Below are positions 1 through 8,137 of a stretch of DNA of 64,000 bases, piece by piece (positions within the stretch are counted from its first letter, which is position 1; the number at the start of each line of letters is the position of its first letter). This DNA is from CAZDXB01 sp964509335 (GTDB lineage Bacteria > Bacteroidota > Ignavibacteria > Kapaibacteriales > UBA2268). The notes beneath the pieces were generated by a model. That model ran no database searches and had not been told where the DNA came from. It saw nothing but the letters and a program-made list of their open reading frames with translations. The stretch covers positions 1 to 64,000 of the forward strand of contig CAZDXB010000004.1 in assembly GCA_964509335.1 (NCBI GenBank), in the 5' to 3' direction. Both the position numbers and the translations under genes were made by a program.

Positions 1-1
1 A

Positions 2-1426
2 AAAACCACCCAGATCAATTTGGGCAATGCTTTTAATAACGTAGAAACCGGGACGCATGCAGGTGTAATGCGGGTTTTCTTAAATCTATCCGAGGGAACA
101 AACGTTACGGATAAGACCATCCAAAAGGCGCTTACTAAAAAAATTGGACAAATACCTGAAGCCTACAAGTTTGCAATGGGCGCTTCCAGTGGGCGCGCCA
201 AACGGTTTGGAGCGCCGGTATCCATTGGGCTGCTGGGGTATAATCTTAATACACTGGAGAAAGCCAAAAAAGAACTGAGAGAAGAGCTTTCCGCGATGGA
301 TGCCCTTTATAATATAACGGACAACAGTCAGTTGGGAAGCCAGGAAATCAGGATTGTTTTAAAACCAAAGGCGCATACCCTTGGCTTAACCCAGGTTTCA
401 TTGATGAACCAAGTCAGATACGCATATTACGGCGCTTTGGCACAGCGAATACAGGACGGAAAGGATGAAATATGGTTTTATGTTAGATATCCAGAGAAAA
501 ACAGGCAAACTATCGGTCAGATGGAAAATATGATAATACAAACCCCGAAGGGGAACTATCCCCTTTCAACCGTGGCGAATTTGTCCGTGGACAGGTCGCT
601 TAGTAAGATAAACGGCTACAACGGGAGAAGAGTGATTCGCGTGGATGCCTATATGAAAGACCCGCGCGCTTCGATAACCCCAATAATCGATGAAGTGGAA
701 AATAACATACTGCCCAGTATTATGGGCAGATACTCCAAGATTACCTATATGCACATGGGACAAAAAAAGGATACCCAAGAGCAGATTAAAAGCCTAGTGA
801 AATATTTCGGTATGGCGCTACTCATTATTGTACTCGTCATCATTATCTTCTTTAAATCCCTCCGGCAGGGCCTTATGGTCTTATTGTCCATTCCGCTTGG
901 CATTCTGGGAGCCGTATGGGGGCATTCCATCCACAGCGAACCTCTTTGCATGTTTAGCGTATTTGGCATGGTAGGGCTTACCGGAGTTATTATAAACGAT
1001 TCGTTAATTTTTGTCTCCCGGTATAATCAATTGCTGATAGAAGGATATAAGGTGTTTCAGGCTGCTGTTGAAGCCGCTAAATCAAGATTTCGTCCCATTC
1101 TGCTGACTACGTTGACCACTACTGCAGGGCTCATGCCGCTTATCATGGAAAGTAGTCCGGAAGCCCGTTTTCTTAGCCCAATGGCTATCTCTGTAGCTTA
1201 CGGAGTTCTGTTCGGCGGCTTTTTCATTCTGCTTACTTTACCGGTTCAGATATTGGTTTCGAATCAATTGCTGTTAAAAACCAAAATATTCTTCAGCAAA
1301 GGGAAAGAAGACATCACGCCTGAATCAGTAGAAAATGCTCTTATCAATCATCAGATCAACCAAAAGCTGGAAAAAGACATACACGAGGAAGAAAAAACTG
1401 AAAAAATAAACAAACAAAATTATTAG
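2..1426 (+). CDS. RND-family efflux pump inner-membrane subunit, C-terminal part
   Basis: The reading frame is open from the first bases of the window, so the true start lies upstream; the TTG at 20 is not a convincing start. About 475 residues are present, roughly the second half of a pump that is normally 1000 residues or more. The first ~250 residues read as the periplasmic porter/docking part. The rest is the hydrophobic C-terminal bundle: a segment beginning YFGMALLIIVLVIIIFFKSL, then VLLSIPLGILGAVWG, GMVGLTGVIINDSLIFVSRYN and the RFRPILLTTLTTTAGLMPL loop, which are typical of RND proteins of the AcrB/CzcA/HAE1 type. It pumps a substrate across the envelope using proton motive force; the substrate cannot be told. 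The tail is highly charged. The TolC-like gene starts 2 bp after the stop, so the two are translationally coupled. Codon choice differs from most of the window. Confidence 0.88.
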   Translation, partial: KTTQINLGNAFNNVETGTHAGVMRVFLNLSEGTNVTDKTIQKALTKKIGQIPEAYKFAMGASSGRAKRFGAPVSIGLLGYNLNTLEKAKKELREELSAMDALYNITDNSQLGSQEIRIVLKPKAHTLGLTQVSLMNQVRYAYYGALAQRIQDGKDEIWFYVRYPEKNRQTIGQMENMIIQTPKGNYPLSTVANLSVDRSLSKINGYNGRRVIRVDAYMKDPRASITPIIDEVENNILPSIMGRYSKITYMHMGQKKDTQEQIKSLVKYFGMALLIIVLVIIIFFKSLRQGLMVLLSIPLGILGAVWGHSIHSEPLCMFSVFGMVGLTGVIINDSLIFVSRYNQLLIEGYKVFQAAVEAAKSRFRPILLTTLTTTAGLMPLIMESSPEARFLSPMAISVAYGVLFGGFFILLTLPVQILVSNQLLLKTKIFFSKGKEDITPESVENALINHQINQKLEKDIHEEEKTEKINKQNY

Positions 1427-1428
1427 TT

Positions 1429-2727
1429 ATGAAAATTTTAACTTATATATTGTTGATAGGCATCAGCCTAAACCTATCCGCTCAGGATAAACAGAATCTT
1501 AGCTTGGGAGACGCTTTAAATAAGTCAATGCACAATAATTACGGAATTATCACCACCCAAAAACGAAAAGATATTGCCGAATTACAAAATGCCTGGGGTA
1601 ATACGGGCGCTTTACCAAATATTCAGTTTGTAAGCTCCGGAAATATCTCAGAAGATTTTATAGATAGCGATAATTACACTACACAACAACTTAACAGTTC
1701 AATCGAAATGAATTGGACTATTTTTCGGGGATTTAGCGCCTGCATCCAAAAAGACCGGCTCGAAGAGTTGGAAAAGCTATCGCAAGGAAATGTAGCTGTA
1801 GTAGTGGAAAACACCATATACAATGTTATCCTAACTTACTATAATATTCTACTGGCAGACGAACAAGCTTCCATTGCGCAGAATAATATGCACCTTTCAA
1901 GAGATCGCTATGAGCGCGCGCAACACAGCAAGGATATTGGAGCTACAGACACCTATGAACTGCTACAAGCTAAAAATGCGTACCTCAAAGACAGCTCTGA
2001 TTATCTTTTTGCAAAAGTTGCATATCGCAATGCTATGAGGCAGCTTAACTACCACATGGCTGAACCGCTGCATCTGGAATATAACTTTATTTCACCATTC
2101 TCTCCTGATACTTCTCATTTTGAATATGCCAGTTTAGTAAATCGGATGCTCGAAAACAACTATACCCTGAAAAACCAATATATGAATCTAGAACTGGCTC
2201 GTCTGGATGTAAAATCTTCCAGAAGCGCTTATTACCCGAGCCTCACATTAACAGGGTCGGCTGGATACAACTATACGGAGCAGGATTACGAAACTACTAG
2301 GCAGTTTTATCAGAACCAGACGGGATACAATATATCGGCGGGTATTTCACTTTCTTACGCCATTTTCGATGGAAATTCCCGCAAGCGAGCTTTGGAAGCC
2401 GCCAAGATAGAAAAGAAAATTTCAGAAGTACAGACCGAAGAAATGGAACAGGACTTGAAAAACCAACTTGCCCAGGAGCTTGAGCTATACAGGGTAAGAA
2501 AGCAATTGCTCCAGGTAACCCGTGAAAATCTGGAAGCGGCAGAGCTAAACCTGAAATTGTCCCGTGAAAAATTTGAAAACGGAACCATTAACTCTTTTAA
2601 CTTCAGAGATGTGCAACAGATTCACATGGCAGCCGCCTACGAATACCAGAACGCTGTTTTCAGGGTTATTCAAAGCTATCATACATTATTGCGTCTGACA
2701 GGCGGTATTATTGAAGAATATGAATGA
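1429..2727 (+). CDS. TolC-family outer membrane efflux protein
   Basis: This 432-residue protein has an N-terminal signal peptide (about residues 1-18, ending LNLSA) and the long amphipathic helices and beta strands of the outer membrane efflux protein (OEP) family, present as two similar halves. Typical family features are the Asp/Tyr-rich second half (SAYYPSLTLTGSAGYNYTE) and the final helical hairpin with NLKLSREKFENGTINSFNFRD. It forms the trimeric outer membrane channel that completes a tripartite efflux system. Its ATG lies 2 bp after the stop of the RND pump gene, so the pair is almost certainly one operon. The membrane-fusion (adaptor) subunit would be expected upstream of the window. 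Length is normal for the family. Confidence 0.9.
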   Translation: MKILTYILLIGISLNLSAQDKQNLSLGDALNKSMHNNYGIITTQKRKDIAELQNAWGNTGALPNIQFVSSGNISEDFIDSDNYTTQQLNSSIEMNWTIFRGFSACIQKDRLEELEKLSQGNVAVVVENTIYNVILTYYNILLADEQASIAQNNMHLSRDRYERAQHSKDIGATDTYELLQAKNAYLKDSSDYLFAKVAYRNAMRQLNYHMAEPLHLEYNFISPFSPDTSHFEYASLVNRMLENNYTLKNQYMNLELARLDVKSSRSAYYPSLTLTGSAGYNYTEQDYETTRQFYQNQTGYNISAGISLSYAIFDGNSRKRALEAAKIEKKISEVQTEEMEQDLKNQLAQELELYRVRKQLLQVTRENLEAAELNLKLSREKFENGTINSFNFRDVQQIHMAAAYEYQNAVFRVIQSYHTLLRLTGGIIEEYE

Positions 2728-2858
2728 TAAAATAAAACAAAATACAATAAACAAACTAACGCTAATCGGAAAGGAAAACGCCTTGAAATACCGAGCGCCG
2801 CATACAGCTTTCCGCCGCCAACTCTAACTCATATAATAATAAATAATGGAAGGATAAA

Positions 2859-3497
2859 ATGAATTGCACGCTTTGCAATACGCCGCTAAATATAAAAGCC
2901 GACGATTATTATTTCATTTGCTCTACTTGCGGGGCGTATGTGAAAGACAAGCAATACTATCTTTCTTTAGCTCGGGAAAAAAGTAGGTATGAGGAGCATA
3001 ATAACGACGTAAACGATAGCGGATACCAAGAATTCACCGCTCCAATCACAGAAACAATTTCAGAAAGTTTTGACGCGGCGCATTTAGGGCTGGATTACGG
3101 CTGCGGCTCGGGTCCCGTTATTTCAAAGGTTTTAAGCGACAAAGGCTATCGCGTCAAACTATACGACCCTTACTTTTATCCCGACGACGATTACGTCAAT
3201 CATTCATATGATTACATTTTCAGTTGCGAAGCGTTTGAGCATTTTCACAACCCAAAGCAAGAAATTGAAAAACTTTTAGGATTGCTCAAACCCAATGGGA
3301 AACTGATTATTATGACGCATTTGTACGATGAATCCAAGGATTTCAAAACTTGGTACTATCGGAACGACCCAACTCATATTTTCATTTACACTGAAAAAAC
3401 TGCTCGTTACTTAAAAGAAAAATATAAGTTGAAAATCGAAAAGCTGAATGAAAGACTAATTGTTTTTAAAAAACCGCGCCCTGAAGACGTCGTATAA
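2859..3497 (+). CDS. Class I SAM-dependent methyltransferase with N-terminal zinc ribbon
   Basis: A 212-residue protein preceded by a good ribosome binding site (GGAAGGA). Residues 1-25 carry two CxxC pairs (C3/C6 and C21/C24), a small zinc ribbon. A Rossmann-fold methyltransferase follows: motif I is GLDYGCGSG (about residues 78-86), an acidic motif II follows at LYDP, and the post-I region FSCEAFEHFHNPKQEI resembles Methyltransf_11/23 families, where the His-rich stretch after motif II is common. The substrate is unknown; zinc-ribbon methyltransferases of this kind include sugar and small-molecule modifying enzymes. No biosynthetic neighbours are visible. The region downstream looks degenerate. 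Confidence 0.8.
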   Translation: MNCTLCNTPLNIKADDYYFICSTCGAYVKDKQYYLSLAREKSRYEEHNNDVNDSGYQEFTAPITETISESFDAAHLGLDYGCGSGPVISKVLSDKGYRVKLYDPYFYPDDDYVNHSYDYIFSCEAFEHFHNPKQEIEKLLGLLKPNGKLIIMTHLYDESKDFKTWYYRNDPTHIFIYTEKTARYLKEKYKLKIEKLNERLIVFKKPRPEDVV

Positions 3498-3923
3498 TTG
3501 GAAACTGTCGATTCGCTTCGACCGAAAAAAGAAGCTCTCCGATACGGACGCTATATATCGAGAAAAAATGATTTTTCTTTTTCGATAGAAAATGATATAT
3601 TTCAAGAGCGTTTGGTTGAATTATCGGAAATATTAGAGCAATAGCAACGAGCTTAGAAATTGAGTTTAATATAAACGGCGAGGAGCAATGATTATAAAAT
3701 TAAACAACTTGTTGATATCGAGGATAAAGAAAAGAAGTTTTGGAGCGCGATAAATGGACTTGTTTTACTGTTTAGGAAAAGCGTCCCTATATAACGCGGA
3801 TATGGTTCGTTCCGCTCCGCGACGTATAGTAGGCAATCGCTCGAAAGACAACTTGAACGCCGGTTGTTTCAAAAGCGAGCGTAACGAAAAGGGAATTTTA
3901 AAAATTAGAGGAAAGAACGGCTA
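3498..3923. other. Gene-poor stretch with a possible decayed ORF
   Basis: No confident gene lies in these 426 bases. Directly after the methyltransferase stop, in the same frame, a TTG at 3498 opens a 48-codon frame that ends at TAG 3642-3644. It reads as a charged peptide (starting LETVDSLRPKKEALRYGRYI) and could be a read-through extension, a tiny gene or a gene remnant. The rest (3650-3905) contains short broken frames only. A GAGGAAAG ribosome binding site at about 3909-3916 belongs to the following antiporter gene. Confidence 0.4.
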
Positions 3924-5906
3924 ATGCACTTACCATTACTGCAAGACATACTCGTCATTTTAGGATTTTCGGTTGTAATTGTTTTCGCGCTTCAACGGCT
4001 GAAACTCCCCTCGATAATCGGTTTTCTGCTGACGGGCGTAATCATCGGACCCTATGGGCTGAGCCTCGTTTACGCGGTGGAGCAAGTGGAGATTTTATCC
4101 GAAATTGGCGTTATCCTCTTGCTCTTTGTGATTGGTATGGAATTGTCCATAAAACAATTAGCGTCTATCAAAAAAACCGTTTTTATCGGAGGTCTTTTAC
4201 AAGTGGGAATAACCGCGCTCGTAGCGGGGCTTGTTTATTCCTTCCTGGGTAATTCGTGGAACGAGTCGGTTTTTATCGGTTTCCTTTTTTCTTTATCGAG
4301 CACGGCAATAGTCCTAAAAACTATACAAGACAGGCAGGAGATTTCAGCGCCTCACGCAAGAAACGCATTGGCGATTCTAATCTTTCAGGACATCATTGTG
4401 GTGCCAATGATGCTTGTTACCCCATTGATAGCGGGCGAATCAACCAATATTACCGCGAGCATTCTCTCGCTGCTTCTAAAAACCGTTATTGTGCTTGTAA
4501 TTACGTTCATAAGCGCGCGGTATATCGTGCCAAAATTGATGCATGCCGTCGCGAAAACAAACAGTAAAGAACTTTTCCTAATAGTTACCATAACGCTGTG
4601 TTTCGCGATTGCCTTTCTTACGTCGGAAGCGGGATTGTCTTTGGCGTTGGGGGCGTTCATTGCGGGTCTAATCATTTCCGAATCGGAATACAGCCACCAA
4701 GCGACAAGTATTATACTGCCTTTTAGAGAGCTATTCACCAGCTTCTTTTTCATTTCAGTCGGTATGTTGCTGGATTTGAGCTTCTTTCTAAGCAATATCC
4801 CTATCGTCTTGCTTTTGGTAGCTGTTGTATTTATTGTCAAATCATTCATTGCCGCAATAGCGGTCGCCATTTTAAAATATCCGATGAGAACTACGCTATT
4901 AACGGGTTTATCGCTTTTTCAAGTTGGGGAGTTCGCGTTCATTCTTTCTAAAGTGGGCATAGAATATAATTTATTAACCGCGCAAACCAATCAATATTTT
5001 TTATCCGTTTCTATCGTTTCGATGTTATTGACGCCGTTCATCATTATATTTTCAGAAAAAATTGCCGATAGATTTATTGGCGTTTCAAAAAAGTTACGCC
5101 TCGACGGCGCGTTTATTTCAAAAAAAGAAAAAGCGGAAACCGCTAACCGCGAATTAGAAAACCATTTAGTAATAATTGGATACGGCTTGAATGGCAGCAA
5201 TTTGGCAAAGGCGGCAGAGTCGAGCGATATTCCCTATATCGTTATCGAGATGAACGCTGAAACGGTTAAACGCGAAAGAAAAAACGGGTTGCCAATAATT
5301 TTTGGAGACGCAACTCAAGATCATATTCTCGAAACCGTGCATATAGCAAACGCCAGAACCGCCGTAGTTGCCATATCGGACAACCTCGCGATTAAAGCCA
5401 TCGTTAAAAATATTCGCTCACTATCAAAATCGCTATATTTGGTTGTAAGGACGAGATTTGTTAGCGACACATCGGAACTAATCGCTTTGGGCGCGGACGA
5501 GGTAATTCCCGAAGAATTCGAAACTTCAATACAAATATTCACCTATGTTCTTCAAAATTTTCTCGTCCCCGAAGACGATATCGACCAACTTATCGAAAAG
5601 GTCAGAGCTGACAATTACAAATTATTTAAAGGCGAATTAAAACGTCCTAAAACATACCGCCCGGACAACTTAGCGGACTTTAATATAACATGTTTAAGAA
5701 TCAACACCGACAGCGGTAAATTATTAGGAAAGCCTCTGAAAGAATTGAACCTAAGAGCTGAATACGGAATAAATGTCTTGGGCATTAAAAGAAAAAATGA
5801 AATGTTGGAAAGCATACAACCAAACGAGATATTGAAACAAAGCGATATCATTTATATTCAAGGGAGTCAAAGTAATATAGAACGGTTCCATAAATTGATA
5901 AAATAA
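3924..5906 (+). CDS. KefB/KefC-type monovalent cation:proton antiporter (CPA2 family) with TrkA domains
   Basis: This 660-residue protein has three parts. Residues ~1-380 are a 12-13 segment CPA2 Na+/H+ exchanger domain; the start GFLLTGVIIGPYGLSLV is the classic family N-terminus and the GLSLALGAFIAGLIISESEY stretch is the conserved helix with acidic residues. Residues ~415-535 are a TrkA-N/RCK nucleotide-binding Rossmann fold (HLVIIGYGLNGSNLAKAAE, with the acidic residue of IVIEMN). Residues ~570-660 are a TrkA-C domain. It exchanges K+ or Na+ for protons and is gated by a nucleotide or thiol adduct on the RCK domain. The length matches KefB/YbaL-like proteins. The start is supported by GAGGAAAG upstream. 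It stands alone. Confidence 0.9.
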   Translation: MHLPLLQDILVILGFSVVIVFALQRLKLPSIIGFLLTGVIIGPYGLSLVYAVEQVEILSEIGVILLLFVIGMELSIKQLASIKKTVFIGGLLQVGITALVAGLVYSFLGNSWNESVFIGFLFSLSSTAIVLKTIQDRQEISAPHARNALAILIFQDIIVVPMMLVTPLIAGESTNITASILSLLLKTVIVLVITFISARYIVPKLMHAVAKTNSKELFLIVTITLCFAIAFLTSEAGLSLALGAFIAGLIISESEYSHQATSIILPFRELFTSFFFISVGMLLDLSFFLSNIPIVLLLVAVVFIVKSFIAAIAVAILKYPMRTTLLTGLSLFQVGEFAFILSKVGIEYNLLTAQTNQYFLSVSIVSMLLTPFIIIFSEKIADRFIGVSKKLRLDGAFISKKEKAETANRELENHLVIIGYGLNGSNLAKAAESSDIPYIVIEMNAETVKRERKNGLPIIFGDATQDHILETVHIANARTAVVAISDNLAIKAIVKNIRSLSKSLYLVVRTRFVSDTSELIALGADEVIPEEFETSIQIFTYVLQNFLVPEDDIDQLIEKVRADNYKLFKGELKRPKTYRPDNLADFNITCLRINTDSGKLLGKPLKELNLRAEYGINVLGIKRKNEMLESIQPNEILKQSDIIYIQGSQSNIERFHKLIK

Positions 5907-6021
5907 AAATAATTAAGGCGCGGCGCTTATACCCAATAGTTAAAACTCCGGCGACTACAATTAAACCAAAATATAGCTTAATCGGCTTGTCGGCAATTTT
6001 GGCTCTACAATTTGGGATTTT

Positions 6022-6453
6022 TTATTCATATAAAATCTCTATTTTCCTTTTTTGACAGATGTCTATGAAGTCTTTCGCGTTGAACGTAATTAAATAGTCT
6101 ATTCGCAATGACTTATCTTTGAGCGCTTCTCTTATTATCACGTCGACTAGGCTGAAAGTTCTTTTGCCAAATCTTGAATAGTTAAAAGTTAAGTTAAGCG
6201 CGCGTTCTTTGTAATCATAATCCTCAATAAGGCTAACGTTTGGTTTAGTTAATAGATTTTTAAAACGTATCATTCTGCCCGACCGTCTTGTAAACCTTGT
6301 GTTAAGCGTTTCATAAAGCGAGGGCCAAGGAATTAGAAAATTGTGCTCGGAAATATGCTCCGCAATTTTATTGGCTTTTTGATAGTAAGAATCCTTGGGT
6401 TCGTAAAGAGCGAACCAAAATCCTGTGTCCGTTAAAACGTGTTTCCCCATCAA
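6022..6453 (-). CDS. PIN-domain protein, probable VapC-like toxin ribonuclease
   Basis: The 143-residue product has the PIN-domain layout: an N-terminal beta strand with the first acidic residue in LTDTGFWFAL (D9), a second acid in SLYETLNTRF (E48), a third in FSLVDVIIREAL (D104) and a fourth in ITFNAKDF (D128). PIN toxins are metal-dependent RNases that cut tRNA, rRNA or mRNA. Its start codon overlaps the stop of the upstream gene by 4 bp (ATGA), the usual arrangement of an antitoxin-toxin pair. The ATG has a second in-frame ATG directly after it, so the start is uncertain by one residue. Assignment as a toxin is by family and by gene arrangement; the partner is not a recognised antitoxin. 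Confidence 0.78.
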   Translation of the reverse strand: MMGKHVLTDTGFWFALYEPKDSYYQKANKIAEHISEHNFLIPWPSLYETLNTRFTRRSGRMIRFKNLLTKPNVSLIEDYDYKERALNLTFNYSRFGKRTFSLVDVIIREALKDKSLRIDYLITFNAKDFIDICQKRKIEILYE

Positions 6454-6776
6454 TCAACGTCAACTTGATAATCTTCCTCTTCGAGCGCGTATCCTTCCCA
6501 CGGGGCGGGTTTTCTCTTACCGATAATAAAACTGCCTTTGACGCGATTTTCCTCGTCTTTCCAAATCAGGTAAACTCTATCGCCCTTTTTGAATTCGACG
6601 TTGTCTTTTAACTGAGCTAAGATTTCTTGTATGAAGTCGTCGTCGTATTCAAATTCGAAAACGGCAAGACTGTCGCCGCATTCGCGGGCTTCTTTAAAGT
6701 CGAGCCATTCGTACATACCGATATAATCGCCCTTTAATCCGAGGTCGTATGAAAGCCAAAAGGTTTTCTTTTTCAT
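6450..6776 (-). CDS. Acidic 108-residue protein, probable partner or antitoxin of the PIN protein
   Basis: I do not recognise a named family. The product is strongly acidic, rich in Asp, Glu, Tyr and Trp, and ends in a very acidic tail (YALEEEDYQVDVD). It starts MKKKTFWLSYDLGLKGDY and contains DRVYLIWKDEENRVKG, which reads as a small beta-rich fold. No ribbon-helix-helix, AbrB or Phd-type DNA-binding motif is visible, unlike most VapB antitoxins. It is the first gene of a two-gene unit and overlaps the PIN gene by 4 bp, so the two are translationally coupled. Acidity, order and overlap suggest an antitoxin that could neutralise the PIN RNase by mimicking RNA; that is inference. Confidence 0.6.
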   Translation of the reverse strand: MKKKTFWLSYDLGLKGDYIGMYEWLDFKEARECGDSLAVFEFEYDDDFIQEILAQLKDNVEFKKGDRVYLIWKDEENRVKGSFIIGKRKPAPWEGYALEEEDYQVDVD

Positions 6777-6922
6777 TGCGCTTCTCGATTATTGTATAAT
6801 TTCTTGCTCTTATATACAAACGTAACAATTTCCAAAGAATTTTTAAAATCAAAGCCTATCCCCAAAAAAGAGAACCCGCTTCCCATCGCGACTTCCCTTT
6901 TCGTTCTATCTTTTGCCGCTGT

Positions 6923-7930
6923 TTACTTATTCTTCTCTTCTTCCTTTTCGCCTTCTTCCTTCTCTTCCTCTTTTTTCTTTTCCTTTTCTTCTTCCCTCAT
7001 CTGTATTTTCGGCGAATTTTGCGGATGTTGGACTTTTATTTTTGTTTTCGGCGACGATTTTGGATGCACCGTGGGCAGTTTGTTTTGTTTCGGGTCGAGT
7101 CGCGGATTTGCGTTCGGCGCCGACTGCGGTTTAACTTGCGGATTACTCGAAGCCGGTCCTTTTTCCACTGGAACGCCCACTTTTCCCTCGCCTTGCTCGG
7201 GCTTTTCGAGCTTAGGATTCACGCTTTGGTAATCCTTTTTCTTCTCAGACGCTTTAGATATCTTGCCCCAACCAGAAACAATTAAACTCGGCTGGTCGGG
7301 ATGGTCGGTCGTCATACGAATCTTGCAGTTGTAATGTCCCGGCTTATCAGGCGCGACCGTCGCCGCGAGAGTGAATAAACTGTCCTTTTTAATAACCGTT
7401 CCTTCGACCATATTCAAATTTAAACTGTCGGGCTTCTTCTCCAAACTCGTTATCGTTATGTCTTGCTCGGACTTGTTGTTAATCACGATTTTCGTGACTG
7501 TCGTATCGCCGACGTACATCCGCCCGAAGTTAAAGTAGTTGTTCGGGAAAATCTTCAGCGGAATAAAAACGTTCGCTTTCAATCCGAGATAGTCGGTTCC
7601 TCTGTTGCTGGCGACTATGATTTTCTTGAAAACCTCTCCTTCGTACTGCTTTACGTTCAACGTTACTTTCAGAGTAGCCGAGTCGCCGGGAGCTATTACT
7701 TTTTTGTCGAGCGGGGCGGTGGTGCACCCGCAAGTGGGCTTGACCCTGCGAATACGAAGCGTGTCCCGTCTATTGTTGTATATCTTAATCTCCGCTTTCA
7801 AAGGGGAATCGCCCGGCGAGACCTTCCCCCAGTCGTACGCGTCGCCGCAGCTATACTTTAGTTTCGTCCTCGATTCCGCGCTTGCCGCCAATAACAATAT
7901 CGATACAATCGCCAAAGCTAACCTTTTCAT
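6923..7930 (-). CDS. DUF1573-domain exported protein with charged low-complexity tail
   Basis: The 335-residue product has a signal peptide (residues ~1-20, ending ASAES) and a DUF1573 Ig-like domain at about 35-120 with the family hallmark VKPTCGCTTAP. A second, more weakly DUF1573-like beta domain follows (about 125-225). From about residue 230 the protein becomes disordered: first Pro/Asn/Lys-rich, then a final ~30 residues composed almost only of Glu and Lys. The domain occurs in exported Bacteroidota proteins of unknown role. GGAG precedes the ATG. The tail is encoded by a long purine-only coding strand (pyrimidine-only on the plus strand, 6951-6998), so length variation by slippage is possible. 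Confidence 0.82.
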   Translation of the reverse strand: MKRLALAIVSILLLAASAESRTKLKYSCGDAYDWGKVSPGDSPLKAEIKIYNNRRDTLRIRRVKPTCGCTTAPLDKKVIAPGDSATLKVTLNVKQYEGEVFKKIIVASNRGTDYLGLKANVFIPLKIFPNNYFNFGRMYVGDTTVTKIVINNKSEQDITITSLEKKPDSLNLNMVEGTVIKKDSLFTLAATVAPDKPGHYNCKIRMTTDHPDQPSLIVSGWGKISKASEKKKDYQSVNPKLEKPEQGEGKVGVPVEKGPASSNPQVKPQSAPNANPRLDPKQNKLPTVHPKSSPKTKIKVQHPQNSPKIQMREEEKEKKKEEEKEEGEKEEEKNK

Positions 7931-8137
7931 TTCGAAACTCCTTGTTTATTAATTCAAAATTTTCTTTTTTATTCGTAACTTTATAAAATAATAAAGCGAT
8001 TTTAAAAAATAAACGTTCTTTAACGTAATAGACAAATAAAGGTTGAAAATGTTTCGCAAATATCAAAATAATCCGAAATTTTTTTTACAAGCGAGGAGCG
8101 CGTCTAATTATATTATCAATAAATGGAAGGAACAAAT

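Noticed and set aside
20..22. TTG as a real start of the RND gene
   Set aside because: The frame continues upstream to the window edge and the protein would lack half of the family; it is a truncated gene.
6792..7232. Plus-strand ORF rich in Phe and Ser, opposite the DUF1573 gene
   Set aside because: It is the complement of the Lys/Glu-rich tail and domain codons of the real gene; low complexity, no domain, no ribosome binding site.
8123..8137. Upstream ATG as start of the acyl-CoA dehydrogenase
   Set aside because: The GGAAGG ribosome binding site lies inside this extension; the ATG at 8138 fits spacing and family N-terminus.
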